Source of the DNA: Pseudopelagicola sp.
GTDB lineage: Bacteria; Pseudomonadota; Alphaproteobacteria; Rhodobacterales; Rhodobacteraceae
Assembly (NCBI GenBank): GCA_026195905.1
Contig: JAPHRE010000002.1
Coordinates: forward strand, 1 to 37,241
Length of the DNA: 37,241 bases
Direction: 5' to 3'
The notes beneath the pieces were generated by a model. It did not search any database. It saw only the letters and a program-made list of their open reading frames with translations, and was not told the DNA's origin. Position 1 is the stretch's first letter; each line of letters opens with the position of its first letter. Both the position numbers and the translations under genes were made by a program. Of the stretch, positions 6,218 through 13,260 are shown in pieces.

Positions 6218-6811
6218 ATGAGCAGCAAGAACAACAAAGACCTTGACGTCGAGAATGAACTCACTGGCCGCGAAGCTGAAGAGGCGCTTTGGGCCGTGAT
6301 TAGGGAAGCCAAGAGTTTTACCGCCGATACCCTTTGGGGGAAGGTGAACATCCGTATGGCGACAATCCTCGTCTATCTCGGTGTTCTGGAAGAGGGGAAA
6401 TACATCTGGCGTGATACCGCTTTTGAGGAGAACCGCCTCTATCATCGCTACACCGACCGCAAGTCTAAGAGGGCACCCAATCCAAAGCGGGCGGCGCCGG
6501 TTAAACCGCGCTCTCCGGCGTTACAGAATATGTGGACAGTGATGCGGCGGCTCAACAGTTTCACGCCAAAGGATGTGGAGGTTTATGCTGGGACGCCGGA
6601 GGTGGCGATCACATCTGTTCAAGCGTCAAATTACTGTCGCTTGCTGCTGCGTACCCGCTACCTCAAGTGCGTCGAGAAGGCCGACCCTCCGCATCGCCTG
6701 CCGCGCTACCGTCTGATCGATGACACAGGCCCACTCGCCCCCGAGCCGCGCCGCCAGCCCTCGGTGTTTGACCCCAATGCCTCCCGGCACCGTATTCCGG
6801 AGGCGTGGTGA
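6218..6811 (+). CDS. Hypothetical early protein with two similar winged-helix-like repeats
   Basis: 197 residues. Residues 24-60 (LWAVIREAKSFTADTLWG...) and 105-150 (MWTVMRRLNSFTPKDVEV...) resemble each other: aromatic start, helix, SFT, helix, and a Leu/Tyr-rich third helix. This suggests an internal duplication of a small helix-turn-helix unit, joined by a basic Pro/Lys linker (residues 82-100). DNA binding is a reasonable inference. The gene follows B by 15 bp with a GGAGG ribosome site (6210-6214). Confidence 0.65.
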   Translation: MSSKNNKDLDVENELTGREAEEALWAVIREAKSFTADTLWGKVNIRMATILVYLGVLEEGKYIWRDTAFEENRLYHRYTDRKSKRAPNPKRAAPVKPRSPALQNMWTVMRRLNSFTPKDVEVYAGTPEVAITSVQASNYCRLLLRTRYLKCVEKADPPHRLPRYRLIDDTGPLAPEPRRQPSVFDPNASRHRIPEAW

Positions 6812-6812
6812 T

Positions 6813-7175
6813 ATGGCTCAGCTTGCAATCGTTGAGGAGGCATGGGGTGAGGATGTCCCGGATTGGGTGCTCCGCCTGGCAAAGGAGTGCGAAGCGTCTT
6901 CCCAGAACAAGGTCGCGGCGGCGCTAAGGATTTCCGCTGCCGTGGTGAGCCAGAGCCTGCGTAACTGCTACGCCGGCGACATGGAGATGGTCGAGGACCG
7001 GGTGCGCGGCCTCTACATGTCTGAAACGGTCAAATGTCCGGCTCTTGGGGTGATCGAAACCCACCGCTGTCGCGACTGGCAGAAAAAGGCCAAGCACTTC
7101 GTGCCGAGCTACTCGGGCCGGGTGCGCATGTTCAAGACTTGCCAGAAATGTACCCGGTTCAAGGAGGACAAATGA
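6813..7175 (+). CDS. Small DNA-binding regulator with helix-turn-helix and Cys-rich C-terminus
   Basis: 120 residues from the ATG at 6813. The stretch SSQNKVAAALRISAAVVSQSLRN (about residues 27-50) reads as a helix-turn-helix of the LacI/Cro style. The second half carries Cys and His residues (VKCPALG, HRC, TCQKC) that could bind zinc. Proteins of this shape are common in alphaproteobacterial Mu-like phages and are usually called transcriptional regulators. The start overlaps nothing and follows the previous stop by 1 bp. Confidence 0.65.
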   Translation: MAQLAIVEEAWGEDVPDWVLRLAKECEASSQNKVAAALRISAAVVSQSLRNCYAGDMEMVEDRVRGLYMSETVKCPALGVIETHRCRDWQKKAKHFVPSYSGRVRMFKTCQKCTRFKEDK

Positions 7176-7537
7176 TGCAGTATCGCGACCACGTGAGCTT
7201 AGCCTCTGTGCTCGATGCCGTTTCAAAGCATCGCCATGTTTCGATCAAAGCGCTGAAAAGCCCCTTGCGAGAGCGTCGCATCGCTTGGCCACGGCAGGAG
7301 TTCATGTTCCTGGCGCATGAACTCACCGGCTTTTCCTTGTCCGTTATCGGTAATCGTGTCTTTCGGGACCATACGACGGTGATGCATGGAATCGCCGCCG
7401 TTCGCCACCGGATGCGAGACCCTGAATACAAGAGCGAAATGGAAGCGATCATGGGCGATCTCGGGGTGGCAGTGCTACCGCGCTTCTATCGCTCCGGTGC
7501 TCTCGAGTTCGTTTCCCGGAGGTCAGCGCATGGTTAA
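7172..7537 (+). CDS. Stand-alone DnaA domain IV-like DNA-binding protein
   Basis: 121 residues. Residues about 18-80 reproduce the C-terminal DnaA-box-binding domain: VSIKALKS, RIAWPRQEFMFLAHELTGFSLSVIG and the signature RDHTTVMHG. Full DnaA has about 450 residues with an AAA+ domain; here only the DNA-binding part exists. In the family, domain IV reads the 9-bp DnaA box. A phage copy without ATPase could occupy host oriC or DnaA-regulated promoters and so compete with host DnaA, or bind phage DNA. Starts at ATG 7172 or 7175; GGAGG at 7163-7167 favours 7172-7175. Confidence 0.85.
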   Translation: MMQYRDHVSLASVLDAVSKHRHVSIKALKSPLRERRIAWPRQEFMFLAHELTGFSLSVIGNRVFRDHTTVMHGIAAVRHRMRDPEYKSEMEAIMGDLGVAVLPRFYRSGALEFVSRRSAHG

Positions 7538-7850
7538 CCTCAACCCCAAGATCGTGGCTATGGCCAAGGACGGGACACGCCCTAAGCAGATTGCGCATAT
7601 CCTCGGCCACACCCAGGACCATGTATATTACGAGATCAGCAAGGCTCGTCGCGCGGGAGAGCATATCCCTCCATTTCGTAGCTTCGCACCGGACAAAGGG
7701 AGTTCGGCCTGCACGGTTGCGTTGCCATCGAGGCTCTACAACCTGCTTTCCGATCATGCGGAACGTCGAGGTCGTACTCCCGCAGAAGTCGTCGCATCGG
7801 TGCTCGAGGCGGCCCTCCTTCTCGAAGAGGGGAGCGAAGCTGATGCCTAG
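7530..7850 (+). CDS. Small regulator: helix-turn-helix plus ribbon-helix-helix-like C-terminus
   Basis: 106 residues. The N-terminus (PKIVAMAKDGTRPKQIAHILGHTQDHVYYEISKAR) is a helix-turn-helix resembling recombinase/resolvase-type HTH units. The C-terminus (TVALPSRLYNLLSDHAERRGRTPAEVVASVLEAALL) has the strand-helix-helix pattern of ribbon-helix-helix proteins. It overlaps the DnaA-like gene by 8 bp. It is probably an early transcription regulator; its target is unknown. Confidence 0.6.
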   Translation: MVNLNPKIVAMAKDGTRPKQIAHILGHTQDHVYYEISKARRAGEHIPPFRSFAPDKGSSACTVALPSRLYNLLSDHAERRGRTPAEVVASVLEAALLLEEGSEADA

Positions 7851-8040
7851 ACGATTTTCACAACAGGAGATGCTTCGTCTCGCGGCTTCGGGCGTGACCA
7901 AAGTGGACCTTCTCGGGCCACGCGGCACCACACTTTGCTCAATGGATGAAATCGAAGCCATGGCCGGGCTCATTGCCTCGGCCGGGCTCTTGCCGCCGCT
8001 TTCTGAGCGGCTCGAAAACAAGGAAGAAACCAATGTCTGA
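7843..8040 (+). CDS. Small hypothetical early protein
   Basis: 65 residues, overlapping the preceding gene by 8 bp and the following DUF3164 gene by 8 bp, which fits the tight packing of this operon. It has a short basic start (MPRRFSQQEMLRLAA), a Gly-rich middle and an acidic tail. No family was recognised. Continuous overlap on both sides is the main support for its being a real gene. Confidence 0.5.
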   Translation: MPRRFSQQEMLRLAASGVTKVDLLGPRGTTLCSMDEIEAMAGLIASAGLLPPLSERLENKEETNV

Positions 8041-8857
8041 CACCGATCTGACGGTATTCAAGGATCTGATGGAAACCTGTCCGCATGACATACGTCGCCA
8101 GCCTTTTGCTTGGGCGAAGTGGATGCGCAACAAGGGGTTCGTGGCGCGGATGCGCGCGGATCTGCTGCACCAGTATATCACCGACCATATTGCTCAGATG
8201 GCCGACTGGGGTGGCCCGGACACTTGCGGGATCAGCTCGGGAATCGTGGAGGTTCATGGGCAGAAGCACCTTCGCGATGCCAAGGGGGCGCTCGTGCCAA
8301 TGTCCATGGTCAAGGCGCAGGATCAGCTCGAAGACGAGACGGTGCGCAAGATCATTGGCTACGCAGAGGCGCTCTCCGATCAGGTTACGCGCTTCAAGGA
8401 ACACACCTTCAATGATCTCGGAGACTTCGAGGCAGTCCTGATGCAGGACTATGACCTCAAGAAGGGCGGGGCGAAGGGCAACAAGACGTTCTTGTCTTTC
8501 GATGGCTGCCAGAAAGTGCAGGTCGCGGTTGCCGATCACATCGACTTTGGTCCGCAGCTTCAGATTGCCAAAGAGCTCATCGATGAGTGTCTCAACGAGT
8601 GGGCCGCTGACGCCCGCGACGAGATCCGCACCATCGTCACCCGCGCTTTCAACACCGATAAGGCGGGCGCCGTGAACCGCTCTGAAATCTTCATGCTCCT
8701 GCGCCTCGATATCACGGATGAGCGTTGGCAGAAGGCGATGAGCGCAATCCGTGATGCCATGCGCGTGGTGGGTTCGAAGACCTATGTCCGGTGCTACAAG
8801 CGCGAAACGCCTGACGCAGCCTGGCAGCCGATTACCATCGATCTGGCGAAGGCGTGA
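8033..8857 (+). CDS. DUF3164 family phage protein
   Basis: 274 residues. It is a conserved early protein of Mu-like phages found between the transposition genes and GemA. Recognisable elements are the central segment with IIGYAEALSDQVTRFKEHTFNDL and DYDLKKGGAKGNKTF, then the helical C-terminal half ending with VRCYKRE. It is cytoplasmic, with no membrane segment. Molecular function is not established for the family. The start at 8033 overlaps the previous stop region; GGAAGAAACC precedes it. Confidence 0.85.
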   Translation: MSDTDLTVFKDLMETCPHDIRRQPFAWAKWMRNKGFVARMRADLLHQYITDHIAQMADWGGPDTCGISSGIVEVHGQKHLRDAKGALVPMSMVKAQDQLEDETVRKIIGYAEALSDQVTRFKEHTFNDLGDFEAVLMQDYDLKKGGAKGNKTFLSFDGCQKVQVAVADHIDFGPQLQIAKELIDECLNEWAADARDEIRTIVTRAFNTDKAGAVNRSEIFMLLRLDITDERWQKAMSAIRDAMRVVGSKTYVRCYKRETPDAAWQPITIDLAKA

Positions 8858-8861
8858 TCCG

Positions 8862-9128
8862 ATGACAGATGACCCATTGAAAGCCGCCGCTGTGGAGCGT
8901 GTCACCGCCGGAGAACTGCGCCAGTTCGTTGAACGGTTCGAACGGCTGGAGGTCGAGAAGACAGACATCGCGGATCAGCAAAAGGAGGTCATGGCAGAGG
9001 CCAAAGCGCGCGGCTACGACACCAAGGTGATGCGGAAGATCATCGCCCACCGCAAACGCGACAAGGACGACATTGCCGAGGAAGAGGCGGTGTTTGAGAT
9101 GTATCGTGAAGCTTTGGGGATGGGCTGA
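8862..9128 (+). CDS. GapR-type nucleoid protein (DUF2312)
   Basis: 88 residues, the usual GapR length. The pattern LRQFVERFERLEVEKTDIADQ, EAKARGYDTKVMRKIIAHRK and EEEAVFEMYREALG matches the alphaproteobacterial GapR family throughout. Host GapR forms a clamp-like tetramer around overtwisted DNA ahead of forks and RNA polymerase and stimulates type II topoisomerases. A phage copy next to transposition genes could handle supercoiling during replicative transposition, a job done in Mu partly by a gyrase site, or it could displace host GapR. It is joined to GemA by a 1-bp overlap. Confidence 0.9.
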   Translation: MTDDPLKAAAVERVTAGELRQFVERFERLEVEKTDIADQQKEVMAEAKARGYDTKVMRKIIAHRKRDKDDIAEEEAVFEMYREALGMG

Positions 9129-9580
9129 TGAGCCGCGCCCTTCAGCAGACCATTCATGTCGCTTGCCGCCAACTCGGCCTGGACGGGGAGGCCCGTCGGG
9201 ATCTGCAGGTCGCGGTGACTGGCAAGGCTTCCATGCGCGACATGGACGAGGCCGACCTGAAGCTGGTCATCAAGCGGCTTGAAGATGATGGGTTCGAGCG
9301 GGCCAAACCGCGTCACCGCACCAAGCGATCCGACAATGGTTCAATCCGGCTCATCCATGTGCTCTGGCGCAAGCTCGGCGAAAAAGGGGTTTTGAAAGAC
9401 CCTTCAAAGGCCGGTTTGAACAAGTTCATCCGCTCCCGGTTCTCCGAGAAATGGGGCTATGAACTGCTTGATATCAACCAGCTCCGCGAGTGGTCGGAGA
9501 TCGAAGATGTGGTCGAGGCCCTGCGTGCCTGGGGCAATCGGGTCAACATCGACTTTGACTGGGGGCAGCACCGTCGATGA
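9128..9580 (+). CDS. gemA: GemA-like regulatory protein (Mu gp16, DUF1018)
   Basis: 150 residues. The family pattern is clear: IHVACRQLGLDGEARRDL, TGKASMRDMDEADLKLVIKRL, then HVLWRKLGEKGVLKD and FIRSRF near the middle. In Mu, gemA affects host DNA topology and gene expression, and the gene always lies just upstream of mor, as here. It overlaps the next gene by 4 bp. Confidence 0.9.
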   Translation: MSRALQQTIHVACRQLGLDGEARRDLQVAVTGKASMRDMDEADLKLVIKRLEDDGFERAKPRHRTKRSDNGSIRLIHVLWRKLGEKGVLKDPSKAGLNKFIRSRFSEKWGYELLDINQLREWSEIEDVVEALRAWGNRVNIDFDWGQHRR

Positions 9581-9831
9581 AACACCGCCGCCACCTCGTC
9601 ACCGACCATGCCGTGATCCGTTATCTAGAGCGGGTCAAGGGCGTGGATATCGACGCCGTGCGTGCCGAGGTAGCCGGGCTTGTGGAAACGGCGCGGGATC
9701 TTGGCGCGAGCGGCGCAGTGGTGGCGGGTTGGTCCTACAAGATCAAGGATGGCTATGTGGTGACGGTCCGGGCGACGCATTCGCCCTGCATTCGCACGGG
9801 CTGCGTGAAAGACAAACGGAGGGTGCGGTGA
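9577..9831 (+). CDS. Hypothetical early protein
   Basis: 84 residues with the start HRRHLVTDHAVIRYLERVKGVDIDAV, a helix with His and Arg residues seen in many small phage proteins, followed by a short beta-rich part (GYVVTVRATH). It overlaps both neighbours by ATGA-type junctions. The fold could resemble small toxin/nuclease proteins (RelE/BrnT-like shape), but no catalytic set can be named. Confidence 0.5.
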   Translation: MKHRRHLVTDHAVIRYLERVKGVDIDAVRAEVAGLVETARDLGASGAVVAGWSYKIKDGYVVTVRATHSPCIRTGCVKDKRRVR

Positions 9832-10427
9832 TGGGCTGGCCCTTTGGTGAACTGACCCCCGGCAAATACGGTGCGATCCTCGCGGATTATCCGTGGGCCT
9901 ATGCGATGCGGTCTGAGAGGGGCTATGCAAAGAGCCCTGAGGCACACTATCAGACGTTGTCGTTGGAGAACGGGGCGAAACTGCCGGTTTCGCAGCTTGC
10001 TGGACCGGATTGCTATCTCTTCATGTGGTCGACTTGGCCGCACCTCTCGGACGCGCTTTGGCTCATGCAGGAATGGGGCTTTAGCTATGTGACCGGCGGC
10101 TCCTGGCACAAGGTCACGAAGACGGGCAAATCAACATTCGGTACCGGATACGTGCTGCGCTCATCTACCGAACCCTATCTTGTCGGCAAGATCGGTCGGC
10201 CGCAGATCGCCTCGCGCTCCGAGCGCAACGTGATCCTTGCGCCCGAAGAGATCCCGGATGGCATCGAGGCAATCCGCCGTGAGCATTCCCGCAAGCCGCC
10301 CCAGATGCGTGAGATGATAGATCGGCTTCTGCCGAACCAATGGTTCTGTGAACTCTTTGCCCGAGAGCCTTGGGGGAGACATGATATCTGGGGCAACGAA
10401 ACCGGCAAGTTCGAGGGGGCGACATGA
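9831..10427 (+). CDS. MT-A70-type adenine methyltransferase
   Basis: 198 residues. ILADYPWAY at residues 17-25 occupies the place of the DPPW catalytic motif of MT-A70 N6-adenine methyltransferases, here with Tyr for the first Pro. Other matches are CYLFMWSTWPHLSDALWLMQEWGF, the GTGYVLRSSTEPYLVGKIG strand region and HSRKPPQMREMI near the end. Proteins of this kind methylate DNA adenine and can protect phage DNA from restriction. It lies at the end of the early operon before the Mor-like gene, with 4-bp overlaps on both sides. Confidence 0.88.
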   Translation: MGWPFGELTPGKYGAILADYPWAYAMRSERGYAKSPEAHYQTLSLENGAKLPVSQLAGPDCYLFMWSTWPHLSDALWLMQEWGFSYVTGGSWHKVTKTGKSTFGTGYVLRSSTEPYLVGKIGRPQIASRSERNVILAPEEIPDGIEAIRREHSRKPPQMREMIDRLLPNQWFCELFAREPWGRHDIWGNETGKFEGAT

Positions 10428-10810
10428 GCAACCTCCCCGGAATCGCAGGCGAAATCGAAGAGGCGATTGGCCTTGATCTGGCGGTCAAGCTCCTGGAGGC
10501 GCGCGGCGGGACTGAGATCGTAATCCCTGTGCGCGCCACTGGCACGGCACTGGCCGAGATCATTGGAGCGGCGGCAGCCGAAAAAGTGATTGCGGAGATT
10601 GGTTCTGGCAAGGTGCTTTTGCCCTGTGCCTCAATGCGAGGCGAAGGTGCCCGGCGCGCCCGCGCCATAGAACTTCTGCGGTCTGGGCAGTCTTTGCGCG
10701 CGGTCGCGTTGGAATGCGATATCCACATCCGCACCGTGTCGCGATACCGCGCTCAGATCGATGCTGAAGCCGCCGATCTGGCGCAGCCCGGATTGCCATT
10801 TGACAACTAG
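10424..10810 (+). CDS. mor: Mor-like activator of middle/late transcription
   Basis: 128 residues, about the size of Mu Mor (129). The N-terminus (IEEAIGLDLAVKLLEARGGTEIVIP) matches the Mor/C dimerisation part, and residues 91-112 (LRAVALECDIHIRTVSRYRAQI) form the helix-turn-helix. In Mu, Mor turns on the middle promoter and C the late ones; here only one such gene is seen, immediately before the lysis genes. It is the last gene of the early operon and is followed by 128 bp without a gene. Confidence 0.78.
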   Translation: MSNLPGIAGEIEEAIGLDLAVKLLEARGGTEIVIPVRATGTALAEIIGAAAAEKVIAEIGSGKVLLPCASMRGEGARRARAIELLRSGQSLRAVALECDIHIRTVSRYRAQIDAEAADLAQPGLPFDN

Positions 10811-10938
10811 GGCAGAGGGCTGCGAGTGTGGCCCGCGAAGCCGCACCACCTTCTCCAATCCAGTATCATGACATCTGTCGAGGGCTACTCACCCCGGCGC
10901 ATCTGACATTTTCGGGATGATTTCTCCCGGAGGTAAAA
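10811..10938 (+). promoter_or_regulatory. Gap between early and late blocks, expected late promoter region
   Basis: 128 bp between the activator gene and the first lysis gene. It contains an RNA-capable hairpin at 10826-10846 (GTGTGGC/GCCGCAC with one wobble) without a T-run, and a strong ribosome site GGAGGTAAAA before the ATG at 10939. By Mu analogy the activator-dependent promoter should lie here, but I could not identify a convincing -10 or activator dyad. Confidence 0.4.
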
Positions 10939-11571
10939 ATGCGTCACGTCTATCAGCTCGCCCGCCAGCATCTTGGTTTGAAAGAATGGCCCGGTGCGAA
11001 GCACAATCCCGAAATCGTCGAGATGTTTGCCGAAGTCGGTCACGACTGGGTGCAGGATGATGAGACGCCCTGGTGCGCGGCCTTCGTTGGGGCCGTTCTG
11101 GGTCAAGCCGGTCTGCGCGGGACCGGTAAGCTCAATGCGCGCTCCTATGAAAGCTGGGGCGAAAAAGTCGCGCTCGAGGATGCGGAGCCCGGCGATGTCG
11201 TGGTGTTCTGGCGGGAGTCTCCGGAAAGCTGGAAGGGGCATGTTGGTTTCTTCGTGAGCGAAGATTCCAGCGGAGATATTCACGTTCTCGGAGGCAACCA
11301 AGGCGATGCTGTTTCGGTCGAGCCCTATTCCGATGAACGTTTCCTCTCGGTGCGCCGTGCCAAAGCCCCGCGCAAGACGCAGCTCCTCTCCACAACCCAT
11401 CAAGCGGCAACCGCAGGTCAGCTCGGGAACGCTCTGACAGCCTGGCAGGTGGTGCCTCAGTTGGATGCCGAACTTCAGCCCTTTGCGTTGGCCGGGTTTG
11501 TCCTGGTCGCTCTGGCGCTTCTTTGGGTGAGCCGTGAACGCTCGCGCAAATGGCTCGCGGGGGATCGCTGA
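10939..11571 (+). CDS. Endolysin, CHAP/NlpC-type (TIGR02594-like) with C-terminal membrane anchor
   Basis: 210 residues. The start (ARQHLGLKEWPGAKHNPEIVEMF) and PWCAAFVG with Cys46, GHVGFF with His101 and GGNQGD with Asn120 match the Cys/His/Asn peptidase family called TIGR02594 in phages. These cleave peptidoglycan amide or peptide bonds. There is no signal peptide; instead residues 181-197 are strongly hydrophobic and followed by RERSRKW, a tail anchor. Typical members end after about 150 residues, so the extra 60-residue tail with membrane segment is unusual. Confidence 0.85.
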   Translation: MRHVYQLARQHLGLKEWPGAKHNPEIVEMFAEVGHDWVQDDETPWCAAFVGAVLGQAGLRGTGKLNARSYESWGEKVALEDAEPGDVVVFWRESPESWKGHVGFFVSEDSSGDIHVLGGNQGDAVSVEPYSDERFLSVRRAKAPRKTQLLSTTHQAATAGQLGNALTAWQVVPQLDAELQPFALAGFVLVALALLWVSRERSRKWLAGDR

Positions 11572-11795
11572 TGTGGGGCTGGGTGCCGAGCCGGGCGAAA
11601 CTCTGGGCTGTTCTCACCACAATTGCCTTGGGGTTTCTGGCTTGGTTTCGGCTCGACGCCAAACGCGATGCCCGCGCCGAGCTTGAAGAAAAGGATCTGA
11701 AACATGCGAAGGATATTCGCGACGCCGCTTCTGATGCTCGCGCTGACCATGACAACGGGGTGCGCCCCTATGCCGATCACGGGTGGCGCGACTGA
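11571..11795 (+). CDS. Probable inner-membrane spanin (Rz-like)
   Basis: 74 residues: a transmembrane segment at about 10-27 (KLWAVLTTIALGFLAWF) and then a charged Ala-rich coiled coil (AKRDARAELEEKDLKHAKDIRDAA). This is the build of an i-spanin, which with an outer-membrane lipoprotein fuses the two membranes at lysis. Size is small for Rz. A lipoprotein gene begins inside it in another frame, the classical Rz/Rz1 arrangement. Start overlaps the endolysin stop by 1 bp. Confidence 0.65.
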   Translation: MWGWVPSRAKLWAVLTTIALGFLAWFRLDAKRDARAELEEKDLKHAKDIRDAASDARADHDNGVRPYADHGWRD

Positions 11796-11952
11796 GAACG
11801 AGATTTGCCGCATCTGGGCGGAATCCCTTCCGACGCGCAGTCGGCAGGATACGCCTCAGACCACCAACGAAATCGAACTGGCCTACGCCGTCTTCGCCGC
11901 AACCTGCCCTGACTTCATCCACCTGATCCCCAAAGGAGGGACTACGATTTGA
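11704..11952 (+). CDS. Probable outer-membrane spanin lipoprotein (Rz1-like)
   Basis: 82 residues, starting within the i-spanin gene in another frame (92 bp overlap). The N-terminus MRRIFATPLLMLALTMTTGC is a lipoprotein-like signal with Cys20 as the acylation site, although the -3 position is Thr rather than Leu/Val/Ile. Two later cysteines could make a disulfide. The pattern ENEICRIWAESLPTRS...DT...TNEIELAYAVFAATC resembles small phage lysis lipoproteins. It ends overlapping the next gene's TTG start. Confidence 0.62.
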   Translation: MRRIFATPLLMLALTMTTGCAPMPITGGATENEICRIWAESLPTRSRQDTPQTTNEIELAYAVFAATCPDFIHLIPKGGTTI

Positions 11953-12410
11953 CCCGCGTTCTTTTGCTGATCGGAATGATCGCTCTGTATGTACTGTTGC
12001 TTGTGTTCTTTCCGGTTTGGCCGGCTCAAGCGGTAGAAGCTGGGGCGGTTATTCCGTTTGATCCGACGATTTCGGTTTCGGTGTTGCTTTCTGTCGGCAC
12101 GATTATTTTCACGATCTTCAAAACACGGGCGCGCGCGCTGGATGATCGGTTCGACGTGCTCAATGAGCGCCTGAAGGACGGTTCAAAAAGGATGGATCGC
12201 CATGACGGACGGCTCGGGGCGATCGAACAGACAGTCCAGTCGCTTCCTGCGCAGTCGGACATGCACAATTTGCAACTGCGCTTGGCCGAGATGTCCGGTG
12301 ATCTGAAAGCGATCAACGCATCGATGGAAGGCAACGGCAAGATCATGGAGCGACTGGAAACCATTGTTAGTCGCCACGAAGACCATTTGCTCGAAGGAGG
12401 CCGTAAGTGA
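11949..12410 (+). CDS. Membrane/coiled-coil protein, DUF2730-like (possible holin-type role)
   Basis: 153 residues from a TTG at 11949 that overlaps the preceding stop by 4 bp. It has two hydrophobic segments (about 4-23 and 44-58) followed by a long coiled coil ending IMERLETIVSRHEDHLL, the pattern of the DUF2730 proteins in Mu-like phages. Family members are usually about 100-120 residues with one membrane segment. Its position among lysis genes makes it the best holin candidate here, but the family has no proven function. Confidence 0.7.
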   Translation: MTRVLLLIGMIALYVLLLVFFPVWPAQAVEAGAVIPFDPTISVSVLLSVGTIIFTIFKTRARALDDRFDVLNERLKDGSKRMDRHDGRLGAIEQTVQSLPAQSDMHNLQLRLAEMSGDLKAINASMEGNGKIMERLETIVSRHEDHLLEGGRK

Positions 12411-12709
12411 GCAGCTATTCCGATACCCTGCGCAAACATGCGCGTATTGCGATCCTGCGTATCCTTGAAGGCGCGCCACGCTATACATCGAACGCGTCGA
12501 TGATGCAGACCATCCTGCCTGCCGTCGGCATCTCTTTTACCCGTGCTCAGATTGTGACCGAACTTGCCTGGCTGGAAGAGCAAGGCATGGTGGAGACGGA
12601 AGAGCATCGCGAAGGTTTTGTGGTTGCGACTGCGACAGTGCGTGGTGTCGAGATCGCCCAGGGCATCGCGACCCACCCGGAGATCCAGCGCCCCCGGCCG
12701 GGAGCGTGA
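12407..12709 (+). CDS. Small winged-helix phage protein (VpaChn25_0724-like)
   Basis: 100 residues from a GTG overlapping the preceding stop. The sequence LRKHARIAILRILEGAPRYTSNASMMQTIL...RAQIVTELAWLEEQGMVE is a winged-helix DNA-binding fold of ArsR/MarR shape, as in the family found just upstream of the DUF3486 gene in Mu-like phages. Role unknown; perhaps a packaging or regulatory accessory. Confidence 0.75.
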   Translation: MSSYSDTLRKHARIAILRILEGAPRYTSNASMMQTILPAVGISFTRAQIVTELAWLEEQGMVETEEHREGFVVATATVRGVEIAQGIATHPEIQRPRPGA

Positions 12710-12710
12710 T

Positions 12711-13259
12711 ATGCCGCCACCCCGCAAAATCGATCTCATCCCGACCGAGTTGCGCGAGCGCCTGAAAGAGACGCTGGCGCATCGTGGTTTCGGCGACATT
12801 GTTGAGGTCACGGATGAGCTCAATTTCTGGCTCGAAGAAGAAGGGCTTGAGCTGCGCATCGGCAAGACGGCCGTGGGCAATTTCTCGAAGCTCCTGAAAG
12901 ACCAGCGTGAAGCCTTTGCGATGGCCGAAACCTTGCTTGGCGACATGGATATCGAGCAGGAGGGCGAGATGCATCGCGTCCTGATGCAGATGATCGCCAC
13001 AAGCGCCATGCAACTGATGCAGCACGTCCGGGAACAGAACGGTCACCTCGACCCCAAGGACCTGATGAGCCTCGGCCGGATGCTGAAGGACCTGATGAGT
13101 TCCGCCGGCATCCGCGAGAAAATCCGCGAAGACGAGAGGGTGCGCATCGCGCGAGAGGCCCGAGAGAGTGCTGCGGAGGATGCAGATACCGTGGCGCGGG
13201 AGCTTGGCATGACGAGTGAGACGGCCGCGGCCATCAAAGCGCGCATTCTGGGGGTTTGA
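12711..13259 (+). CDS. DUF3486 protein, small terminase-like (Mu gp27)
   Basis: 182 residues from the ATG at 12711, 1 bp after the preceding stop. The N-terminus (IDLIPTELRERLKETL...DIVEVTDELNFWLEEEGLELRIGKTAVGNFSKLL) is an HTH region typical of this family, followed by a helical domain. In Mu-like phages it precedes the large terminase and is taken as the small terminase subunit that recognises the packaging start near the left end. Confidence 0.85.
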   Translation: MPPPRKIDLIPTELRERLKETLAHRGFGDIVEVTDELNFWLEEEGLELRIGKTAVGNFSKLLKDQREAFAMAETLLGDMDIEQEGEMHRVLMQMIATSAMQLMQHVREQNGHLDPKDLMSLGRMLKDLMSSAGIREKIREDERVRIAREARESAAEDADTVARELGMTSETAAAIKARILGV

Positions 13260-13260
13260 G

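Noticed and set aside
5027-6445. A 472-codon open frame on the minus strand
   Set aside because: It is antisense to the transposase end and the B ATPase. No domain is visible and it crosses an intergenic gap.
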